Source of the DNA: CALWPV01 sp045632125
GTDB lineage: Bacteria; Bacillota; Clostridia; Lachnospirales; Bianqueaceae
Assembly (NCBI GenBank): GCA_045632125.1
Contig: JAZQWC010000032.1
Coordinates: 1-12,434, forward strand
DNA length: 12,434 bases
Direction of reading: 5' to 3'
The translations under genes and the position numbers were made by a program. The notes beneath the pieces are model-generated. The model saw only the letters and a list, made by a program, of their open reading frames with translations, was not told the origin of the DNA and did no database searches. This document shows positions 6,826 through 12,434 of this stretch, piece after piece (position 1 is the stretch's first letter; the number at the start of each line of letters is the position of its first letter).

Positions 6826-7089
6826 ATGACTAAGGAAAGAAAGCTTGAACTGATCAAGGAATTTGGACGTAACGAGGGTGACACCGGTTCTCCCGAAGTA
6901 CAGATCGCACTGTTGACCGAGCGTATCGCTCATCTGACTGATCACCTGAAATCTCACCAGAAAGACCATCACTCTCGTCGTGGTCTGCTGATGTTGGTAG
7001 GTCAGCGTCGTGGTCTGCTGAACTATCTGAAGTCCAAAGACATCGAGGGCTACCGTGCTCTGATCGAGAAACTGGGTATCAGAAAATAA
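6826..7089 (+). CDS. rpsO: 30S ribosomal protein S15
   Basis: An 87-residue protein, the normal size for bacterial S15, which binds the central domain of 16S rRNA early in 30S assembly and contributes to an intersubunit bridge. The family core is intact: NEGDTGSPEVQIALLTERI (16-34), then LKSHQKDHHSRRGLLMLVGQ (41-60) with the rRNA-contacting His/Arg cluster, then RRGLLNYLK (61-69) and the C-terminal YRALIEKLGIRK (76-87). Ribosome binding site GGAGGA (6812-6817), ATG at 6826. Codon choice is strongly biased (CTG, GGT, CGT), as expected of a highly expressed gene. It has its own promoter and structured leader, ends at a strong terminator, and precedes pnp as in many bacteria. Confidence 0.98.
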   Translation: MTKERKLELIKEFGRNEGDTGSPEVQIALLTERIAHLTDHLKSHQKDHHSRRGLLMLVGQRRGLLNYLKSKDIEGYRALIEKLGIRK

Positions 7090-7099
7090 TGATGGATAT

Positions 7100-7137
7100 A
7101 AAGTTGTAAGCCTGCTCCGGCGGGTTTACAACTTTTT
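7100..7137 (+). terminator. Intrinsic terminator after rpsO
   Basis: A 16-bp stem (7100-7115 with 7120-7135) containing two G-U pairs, closed by a TCCG tetraloop, with a T-rich 3' side ending TTTTTG. It starts 10 bases after the rpsO stop. Transcription of pnp therefore needs read-through or a second promoter. Confidence 0.9.
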
Positions 7138-7188
7138 GTCGTCAATTTGGATTTGCTTTTGAAGAAGGCTCATCTTAAAAATTGATAG

Positions 7189-7261
7189 GCTGCGGCAAAA
7201 CATTCGCAGCATCGATTTGCCGCTTGGCGGCAGTCATAGTTTAAAGTGGGACAAGGGTCCC
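7189..7261 (+). promoter_or_regulatory. Structured pnp upstream region with competing hairpins
   Basis: Two alternative foldings are visible. Fold A is an 8-bp stem, GCGGCAAA (7192-7199) with TTTGCCGC (7216-7223). Fold B uses two smaller stems sharing those bases: GCTGCG (7189-7194) with CGCAGC (7205-7210), and TGCCGC (7218-7223) with GCGGCA (7227-7232). A further hairpin, GGGAC (7248-7252) with GTCCC (7257-7261), lies before the pnp ribosome binding site. In E. coli the pnp leader is a double-stranded target for RNase III and PNPase itself; a similar role here is inference. A weak promoter-like pair, TTGCCG (7217-7222) and TTTAAA (7240-7245) with 17-base spacing, overlaps the same stretch. 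Confidence 0.45.
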
Positions 7262-7302
7262 GAAGTAGTAGGTAAGACGTAATGAATAACAGGAGGTTAG
7301 TT

Positions 7303-9477
7303 ATGTCACAGGTTTTTGAAATGGAGCTGGCCGGCCGCAAGTTGCGTGCTGAGATCGGCAAAGTGGCAGAGCAGGCTAACGGCGCAGTATGGTTGTCTTA
7401 TGGTGAGACCACTCTGTTGTCTACTGCAACTGCATCTGATAAGCCCAGAGAAGGTATTGATTTCTTCCCTCTGAGCGTTGATTATGAAGAGAAAATGTAT
7501 TCCGTGGGTAAGATTCCCGGAAGCTTTTTGAAGAGAGAAGGTCGTCCTAGCGAGAATTCTATCTTGACTGCACGCTGCATCGACCGTCCTATGAGACCTC
7601 TGTTCCCGAAGGACTATCGTAATGATTGTTCCATCGTGAACACTGTACTTAGTGTAGATCAGGACTGTGCTCCTGAAATTTTGGCTATGGTTGGTTCTTC
7701 CATCGCTGTTTCTATTTCCGATATTCCTTTTGCTGGCCCTGTAGGTGCTGTTTCTGTAGGTCTGGTAGATGGTGAATTGGTAATCAACCCCACCTCTGCA
7801 CAGAGAAAGGTAAGCGATCTGGATCTGACCGTTGCTTCTACCGCAGAAAAGGTTGTTATGATCGAAGCCGGTGCTAATGAAGTTCCCGAAGATAAGATGA
7901 TCGAAGCTATCTTCTTTGGCCATGAAGCTAACCAGAAGATCGTTGCTTTCATCAATGAGATCGTAGCTGCTGTTGGTAAAGAAAAGCATGCTTACGAAGA
8001 GCAGACCGTTCCGGAGGTTGTATTTGAAGCTCTGAAGAAGATCTGTCCTCCCGAGCAGATGGAAGAGGTTGTATTTACCGATGTGAAGCAGGTACGTGAA
8101 GAGCGTATCGGCAAGTTGACCGAAGACTTTAAAGCATACATCGCTACCCTGCCTGAAGAAGAGCAGGAACTGATGGCTAAATATGTGGATGAGGGTATTT
8201 ATCAGTACCAGAAGAAGACCGTTCGTAAGATGATCAAGGTTGACGGTAAGCGTCCCGATGGTCGTGGTCTGAACGAGATCCGTCCTCTGTCTGCTGAGGT
8301 TGACTGTCTGCCTCGTGTACATGGTAGCGGTTTGTTCAAGAGAGGCCAGACTCAGGTTCTGACCATCGCTACCCTGGGTGCCCTGAGCGAAAGACAGATC
8401 ATGGACTCCTTGGATGAGAACATTGAATCCAAGCGTTACATCCATCACTATAATTTCCCCTCTTACTCTGTAGGTGAGACCAAGCCCAGCCGTGGTCCCG
8501 GACGTCGTGAGATTGGTCACGGTGCACTGGCTGAGCGTGCTCTGGTTCCTGTATTGCCCACTGAGGAAGAGTTCCCCTATGCAATCCGTACTGTATCTGA
8601 AGTAGTAAGCTCCAACGGCTCTACATCTCAGGGATCTATCTGTGCCAGCACTCTGGCGCTGATGGCTGCCGGTGTTCCGATCAAAGCTCCTGTTGCTGGT
8701 ATTTCCTGTGGTCTGGTTACCGGTGACACCGATGATGATTTCATCCTGTTGACCGATATTCAGGGTCTGGAAGACTTCTTCGGTGATATGGACTTTAAGG
8801 TAGCCGGTACTCACAAGGGTATCACTGCTATCCAGATGGATATTAAAGTACAGGGTCTGACTCGTCCTATTATTGAGCAGGCTATTGCCAATACCAAGGT
8901 TGCCAGAACCTATATCCTGGATGAAGTTATGAGCAAAGCAATTGCTGAGCCCAGAGAGCATCTGTCTGAGTATGCTCCCAAGATCTTCCAGACTAAGATC
9001 AGTGTGGCTAAGATCGGTGAGGTTGTTGGTCCTAAGGGTAAGACCATTAACAAGATCATCGACGAGACCGGCGTTAAGATCGACATCGAGGATGATGGTA
9101 GCGTATATGTACTGGGTAGCGATGAGGCTATGTGCCGTCAGGCTATCAAGACCATCGAGACCATTGCTAAGGAAATCCAGATGGACGAGATCTATAATGC
9201 TACTGTTGTACGTCTGGCTAAGTTCGGTGCGTTTGTTGAACTGCTGCCCGGTAAGGATGCTTTACTGCACCTGTCCGAAATCAGCTATGAGTACGTGAAG
9301 GAAGTAGAAGACGTTCTGCATGAAGGCGATGAGATCATGGTTAAGGTTATCGGTATCGATGATCAGGGTAAGGTGAAAGTGTCCCGCAAGGCACTGCTTC
9401 CTCCGCCTGAAGGTGGAGACAAAAACGCTGACCGCGGTGAGCGCAGCGAGCGTCGTCCCCGTCGTCATGACAGATAA
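7303..9477 (+). CDS. pnp: Polyribonucleotide nucleotidyltransferase (PNPase)
   Basis: A 724-residue 3'-to-5' phosphorolytic exoribonuclease that degrades RNA with phosphate to give nucleoside diphosphates, acting as a trimer in mRNA decay. Domain order is canonical. The first RNase PH-like domain includes FFPLSVDYEEK and GSFLKREGRPSE. A helical linker follows. The second, catalytic RNase PH domain includes RPDGRG, GSTSQGSICAST (about 438-449) and GDMDFKVAGTHKGITAIQMD (about 495-514), holding the active-site aspartates. Then come a KH domain with the GPKG loop (about 576-579), an S1 domain (about 629-699) and a short basic tail rich in Arg. The start is ATG 7303 rather than the in-frame ATG at 7282, because AGGAGG at 7291-7296 is 6 bases before 7303. 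Codon use is strongly biased as in rpsO. Confidence 0.98.
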   Translation: MSQVFEMELAGRKLRAEIGKVAEQANGAVWLSYGETTLLSTATASDKPREGIDFFPLSVDYEEKMYSVGKIPGSFLKREGRPSENSILTARCIDRPMRPLFPKDYRNDCSIVNTVLSVDQDCAPEILAMVGSSIAVSISDIPFAGPVGAVSVGLVDGELVINPTSAQRKVSDLDLTVASTAEKVVMIEAGANEVPEDKMIEAIFFGHEANQKIVAFINEIVAAVGKEKHAYEEQTVPEVVFEALKKICPPEQMEEVVFTDVKQVREERIGKLTEDFKAYIATLPEEEQELMAKYVDEGIYQYQKKTVRKMIKVDGKRPDGRGLNEIRPLSAEVDCLPRVHGSGLFKRGQTQVLTIATLGALSERQIMDSLDENIESKRYIHHYNFPSYSVGETKPSRGPGRREIGHGALAERALVPVLPTEEEFPYAIRTVSEVVSSNGSTSQGSICASTLALMAAGVPIKAPVAGISCGLVTGDTDDDFILLTDIQGLEDFFGDMDFKVAGTHKGITAIQMDIKVQGLTRPIIEQAIANTKVARTYILDEVMSKAIAEPREHLSEYAPKIFQTKISVAKIGEVVGPKGKTINKIIDETGVKIDIEDDGSVYVLGSDEAMCRQAIKTIETIAKEIQMDEIYNATVVRLAKFGAFVELLPGKDALLHLSEISYEYVKEVEDVLHEGDEIMVKVIGIDDQGKVKVSRKALLPPPEGGDKNADRGERSERRPRRHDR

Positions 9478-9513
9478 TGAATTTTGAATAAAATTCGAAT
9501 AAATACAAAAAAT

Positions 9514-9550
9514 ATCAGCATCATGAATGTATCATGGTGCTGATTTTTTT
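9514..9550 (+). terminator. Intrinsic terminator after pnp
   Basis: A 12-bp stem, ATCAGCATCATG (9514-9525) with CATGGTGCTGAT (9533-9544), has one G-U pair and a 7-base loop. It is followed directly by a run of seven T residues (9544-9550). It closes the pnp transcript; no convincing promoter is visible between it and the next gene. Confidence 0.92.
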
Positions 9551-9604
9551 ATTGCGCAAAGCGCAAAGAAGACGAAGTCGGTGCCTTTAGAAAGGAGTTC
9601 AAAG

Positions 9605-10321
9605 ATGGAAAATAGAAATGAAATGACACCGGAATCTTATCAGGAAACGGTGAAAGAATTTGGACAGACTGAGGTGCCTTTTTCTGAAGGCGATAATCCA
9701 AGAGGGCATATTATTTGTATGAGTATTATCGGCGAAATTGAAGGGCATATGGTACTTCCGCCTCAAAACAAGGCAACAAGGTATGAACATGTTCTACCTC
9801 AACTGGCGGCAGTAAGGGAAAACAAAGATATTGACGGAGTTTTATTTTTGATCAACACGGTGGGTGGTGATATTGAAGCCGGACTTGCCATTGCCGAGAT
9901 GATTGCTGACTTGGGAAAGCCTTCTGTTTCGTTGGTTTTGGGTGGTGGTCATTCTATTGGAGTACCATTGGCGGTTGCAGCGAGTTATTCATTTATTGTT
10001 CCGTCTGCATCTATGACCTTACATCCGGTAAGAACCAATGGATTGGTCATTGGTGTTGCGCAGACCTTTGAATATTTAGAACGAATTCAGGATCGAATTA
10101 TAGGTTTTGTAACTCGAAACAGTGGAATGAAGGAAGAGCGTTTTCGAGAGTTAATGTTGAATACAGAAGAATTAGCGAAAGATGTGGGCAGTATATTGAT
10201 GGGGGAAGAAGCAGTACAGGAACATTTAATTGACGAAGTAGGCGGCCTGGATCATGCAATGGAAAAGTTATACAGTTTGATTCAACAAAAACACCACAAA
10301 GATGGGAGTGATAAAAAGTAG
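9605..10321 (+). CDS. TepA/YmfB-type ClpP-like serine protease
   Basis: A 238-residue cytosolic protein of the ClpP/crotonase fold, most like the TepA (YmfB) group of Firmicutes. GVLFLINTVGGDIEAGLAIA (78-97) is the ClpP oxyanion-side segment. LVLGGGHSIGVPLAVAASYS (110-129) carries the candidate nucleophile Ser117, and ASMTLHPVRTNG (135-146) the candidate His140. The third catalytic residue is unclear: the ClpP Asp region reads LMLNTEELAKDVG (183-195), offering Asn186 or Asp193. GEEAVQEHLIDEVGGL (200-215) matches the ClpP C-terminal signature. Known TepA members are linked to protein translocation and to spore outgrowth in Bacillus; the role here is inferred. ATG 9605 is chosen over an upstream in-frame ATG (9527), which falls inside the pnp terminator, and AAAGGAG lies at 9591-9597. 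Members of this family often sit beside ftsK, as here. Confidence 0.87.
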   Translation: MENRNEMTPESYQETVKEFGQTEVPFSEGDNPRGHIICMSIIGEIEGHMVLPPQNKATRYEHVLPQLAAVRENKDIDGVLFLINTVGGDIEAGLAIAEMIADLGKPSVSLVLGGGHSIGVPLAVAASYSFIVPSASMTLHPVRTNGLVIGVAQTFEYLERIQDRIIGFVTRNSGMKEERFRELMLNTEELAKDVGSILMGEEAVQEHLIDEVGGLDHAMEKLYSLIQQKHHKDGSDKK

Positions 10322-10330
10322 GTTAGAAGG

Positions 10331-10348
10331 TTTACAAACCCCTGTAAA
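10331..10348. promoter_or_regulatory. Operator-like dyad over the uppP promoter
   Basis: TTTACA (10331-10336) and TGTAAA (10343-10348) form a perfect inverted repeat with 6-bp arms and a 6-bp centre. The left arm is the -35 hexamer itself. A dimeric repressor bound here would block the promoter. No regulator is identified, and part of the symmetry may be chance because TTTACA is a common -35 sequence. Confidence 0.3.
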
Positions 10349-10359
10349 TATGGTAAAAT
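10331..10359 (+). promoter_or_regulatory. Sigma-A-type promoter for uppP
   Basis: TTTACA (10331-10336), an exact 17-base spacer, and TAAAAT (10354-10359), about 80 bases upstream of the uppP start. A second isolated TATAAT at 10403-10408 has no good -35 partner. Confidence 0.65.
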
Positions 10360-10440
10360 TAAGAAGTTACAATAGCGGTAATTTTTGCATTAGAACAGGT
10401 CATATAATGAAAAAATGAGTATAAAAACAGGGGGTAAATC

Positions 10441-11289
10441 ATGGAAACAGTCACTTATTTACAAGCGATCATCATGGGTCTGGTGCAGGGCTTGGCGGAG
10501 TTTTTGCCGGTAAGCAGCTCAGGCCACTTGGTGCTGTCTAAATTTATTTTGGGTGCTGAACTTGGTACTTCGGCGTTATTTGAGATTCTGCTGCATGTTG
10601 GCACGTTGTTGGCTGTGTTTGTCTTTTATTGGAAAGATGTGCTGAACTTAATCAAGGAAGGACTTTTACTGATCAAAGATTCCTTCTTATTTGTGTTTAA
10701 GAGAAAAAAGTTCGATTTATATTTAGAACGTAAAATGGTTGTATTTATTATTGTTGCATCGATTCCGACTGCTATTTTAGGCTTGCTTATGGAAGCTTTT
10801 TTAGAGGATCTTTTCCTAAGTTCCGTGGTTGCCGTTGGCTTTGCTTTATTAGTGACGGGTACGATGTTGATGCTGATTCGTAAAATGCCGAAGAGCGATA
10901 AGACTTTAGAAGAAATGAAGGGTCGCGATGCATTTACCATTGGTTTGATTCAGGGTATTGCTACGATTCCTGGTATTTCTCGTTCGGGATCAACAGTGAC
11001 AGCAGGTTTGTTCTGTGGACTGGATAAAGAATTTGCTTTTCGTTTTTCCTTTTTGATGTCGATTCCGGCAATTTTAGGAGCGGCAGTATTAAAACTAATG
11101 GATGTGAGCATTGCTGATTTGACAGCAAATGCCGGTCCCTATGCAGTGGGTATGATTGTTGCAGCGGTGGTAGGTTATGCTAGTATTCGGTGGCTGAAGA
11201 ATTTGATTCAAAAGGATCAGTTCCACTATTTTGGGTATTACTGCCTTGCCGTTGGTTTGATCTCCATCGTGTATGGTATTCTTGTATAA
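10441..11289 (+). CDS. uppP: Undecaprenyl-diphosphatase (UppP/BacA)
   Basis: A 282-residue membrane enzyme that removes a phosphate from undecaprenyl pyrophosphate. It regenerates the lipid carrier for peptidoglycan and other envelope polymers, and it can confer bacitracin tolerance. The first active-site motif is GLVQGLAEFLPVSSSGHL (13-30), with Glu20 and His29. The second is PGISRSGST (177-185), whose Arg is catalytic in this family. Several hydrophobic membrane segments lie between and after them (for example 44-63, 99-118, 127-146, 203-220, 234-249, 264-281). Length and spacing match the family. Ribosome binding site AGGGGG (10429-10434), 6 bases before the ATG. It has its own promoter after the TepA-like gene, and no terminator separates it from ftsK downstream. 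Confidence 0.97.
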   Translation: METVTYLQAIIMGLVQGLAEFLPVSSSGHLVLSKFILGAELGTSALFEILLHVGTLLAVFVFYWKDVLNLIKEGLLLIKDSFLFVFKRKKFDLYLERKMVVFIIVASIPTAILGLLMEAFLEDLFLSSVVAVGFALLVTGTMLMLIRKMPKSDKTLEEMKGRDAFTIGLIQGIATIPGISRSGSTVTAGLFCGLDKEFAFRFSFLMSIPAILGAAVLKLMDVSIADLTANAGPYAVGMIVAAVVGYASIRWLKNLIQKDQFHYFGYYCLAVGLISIVYGILV

Positions 11290-11357
11290 GATATAATTTA
11301 GCAATTGATGATAGATGAGGATGAACGTCTTGGGATGCAAATCCGGGAGGAAAGAAA

Positions 11358-11363
11358 GGGGAG
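11358..11363 (+). promoter_or_regulatory. Ribosome binding site supporting a GTG start for ftsK
   Basis: GGGGAG lies 5 bases before GTG 11369. The in-frame ATG alternatives at 11315 and 11321 lack a properly spaced site: an AGG directly abuts the ATG at 11321. Confidence 0.5.
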
Positions 11364-11368
11364 CGCAG

Positions 11369-12434
11369 GTGGCGCAGACTAAAAATAAACAAAGTACTGC
11401 TGGAAAAAAGGGAACACGAGCCTCCGGTAGGGTACAATCCGGAAAACGTCAGAACACTCGAAAAAAGAAACAGGCTGCGACCCAGCTTCAATTAGAGATC
11501 CGTAATTGGCTGATCTTTTTTGTACTGGTCTTGGTTACGCTGGGAATCTATTTAAAAGACAATATGGGAATGATTGGAACATCGTTAAGTGATGTGTTCG
11601 TGGGTTTGTTCGGTTTTTCTGCTTATTTGATTAGTGTATATTCTACGTTGATTGCCGGAATGAAGTTGTTTGGCAAACTTGAAAGACGCACTTTAGGTAA
11701 ACTGATTGCAGGATATCTTGCTATTGTTTTGGTAGCAGCGTTGTTTCATATAATGAATGCTGCTAAGCTGACGTCGATTGGTGCAATGTATCAAAAAGCC
11801 ACGGTATTAACAGGTGGTGTACTTGGTGGTATGATAGGTCGCTTATTTACCAGCTTGTTAGGCAAGGTAGGTTCTATTATTCTGGTCATTTTTATTCTGG
11901 TGATTCTAGGAATTATTGTGACAGAGCGATCCTTCGTAAAAGGTGTGAAACATGCAGCCGGAAAAACAAAGGAAAAAGGTCAGCAGGTACGCAGCTATAC
12001 AAGTGAACGAGCAGCAGAATATGCAAAATGGCGTGAAGAACGTCGGTTACAAACTGAATTACGAGAAGAAGAGAAAAAGGCATGGTCATCCGATTCCGAA
12101 GAAGGTCCAAGGCTTGATATGGAAGAGCCCAGTCAAGCGGGTGGCGATCGTCAGATCGTAATACGCGGATTAAAATCAGATATTGACGAAGATGAAAAAT
12201 TGCAGAATGAAATAAAAAAGAATGCAGTCGATATTCCGCTGATCAGCCATGATAGTTATTTGGAGAAAAAGCGTCGTTATGAGAAACGAATGCAGGCTCA
12301 AAAGGAAGAGAAAAAGGCCTCTTGTAATGATATTGTAGTGGAAGAGTTTGATGTGGAAACAGAAACAGTGTTGGTTCCTGCTGAAAAAACAGATGAAATA
12401 GAATCATTGGTTAGACAGCAAGAGATCATGGCTG
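11369..12434 (+). CDS. ftsK: DNA translocase FtsK/SpoIIIE, N-terminal part, truncated by window edge
   Basis: The frame is open from GTG 11369 to the end of the window (355 codons). A basic N-terminal tail (Lys/Arg-rich, 1-36) precedes membrane segments at about 47-65, 75-99, 110-130 and 149-184 (the last long enough to be one or two). This matches the membrane anchor of FtsK/SpoIIIE proteins, which pump DNA through the closing septum. A long, highly charged linker (about 190-355) rich in Glu, Lys and Arg follows, as expected before the ATPase motor. The motor and gamma domains lie beyond the window, so identification rests on topology, the linker and position next to a TepA-like gene. No terminator or clear promoter lies in the 79-bp gap after uppP, so co-transcription is possible. 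The start is uncertain; an in-frame ATG at 11321 would add 16 residues. Confidence 0.8.
   Translation, partial: MAQTKNKQSTAGKKGTRASGRVQSGKRQNTRKKKQAATQLQLEIRNWLIFFVLVLVTLGIYLKDNMGMIGTSLSDVFVGLFGFSAYLISVYSTLIAGMKLFGKLERRTLGKLIAGYLAIVLVAALFHIMNAAKLTSIGAMYQKATVLTGGVLGGMIGRLFTSLLGKVGSIILVIFILVILGIIVTERSFVKGVKHAAGKTKEKGQQVRSYTSERAAEYAKWREERRLQTELREEEKKAWSSDSEEGPRLDMEEPSQAGGDRQIVIRGLKSDIDEDEKLQNEIKKNAVDIPLISHDSYLEKKRRYEKRMQAQKEEKKASCNDIVVEEFDVETETVLVPAEKTDEIESLVRQQEIMA

Noticed and set aside
7306..8961. A 551-codon open frame on the minus strand opposite pnp
   Set aside because: It lies entirely within pnp. Its translation is low in recognisable motifs and rich in Ser, Thr, Asn and Arg, and no ribosome binding site or promoter was evident. 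It is best explained by the strong codon bias of pnp removing stop codons from the opposite strand.
9554..9567. Tandem GCGCAAA GCGCAAA after the pnp terminator
   Set aside because: Only two copies of a 7-base unit, with no further copies nearby; too little to call a repeat element or regulatory site.
11292..11297. TATAAT just after uppP as a promoter for ftsK
   Set aside because: The hexamer is perfect, but no TTGACA-like -35 box lies 16-18 bases upstream; the region at the expected position reads GTGTAT inside the uppP coding end.

Overview
The window looks like chromosomal, housekeeping-type DNA from a low-to-mid GC Gram-positive bacterium, most likely class Clostridia (Lachnospiraceae-like). 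This is inferred from strong AGGAGG-type ribosome binding sites, TTGACA/TATAAT-like promoters, the rpsO-pnp-TepA-like-ftsK neighbourhood, a zinc-finger ClpE-type ATPase, a YitT/DUF2179 protein and a UPF0309-type SIS protein. No insertion sequence, prophage, CRISPR array, rRNA or tRNA is visible. No species can be named from the sequence alone.

Layout: (1) 1-737, minus strand: N-terminal third of a zinc-finger Clp/AAA+ ATPase, running off the left edge. (2) 738-861: divergent intergenic region with two overlapping back-to-back promoters. (3) 862-5371, plus strand: a tightly packed four-gene unit (gaps of 13, 18 and 18 bp). It encodes a cytoplasmic ParB-like/BMP fusion protein, a YitT membrane protein, a SIS-domain phosphosugar protein and a ribokinase-like PfkB kinase. 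It ends in a stem-loop shared with the convergent dinB. (4) 5374-6576, minus strand: DNA polymerase IV. (5) 6577-6825: divergent region with a strong rpsO promoter and a structured rpsO leader. (6) rpsO, terminator, structured leader, pnp, terminator. (7) A TepA-type ClpP-like protein, then uppP with its own promoter, then the 5' part of ftsK running off the right edge.

How the genes fit together: rpsO and pnp form the conserved translation/RNA-decay pair, and both have structured leaders compatible with autoregulation. uppP (lipid carrier recycling for the cell wall) and ftsK (chromosome translocation at the septum) are cell-envelope and division genes. The least ordinary part is the 862-5371 unit. 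It pairs an apparently intracellular BMP (nucleoside-binding type) domain fused to a ParB-like domain with a sugar-phosphate binding protein and a sugar kinase that lacks the usual ribose-contacting residues. No ABC ATPase or permease lies in or beside the unit. It may be an intracellular ligand-sensing or salvage module, but its function is not established by the sequence.
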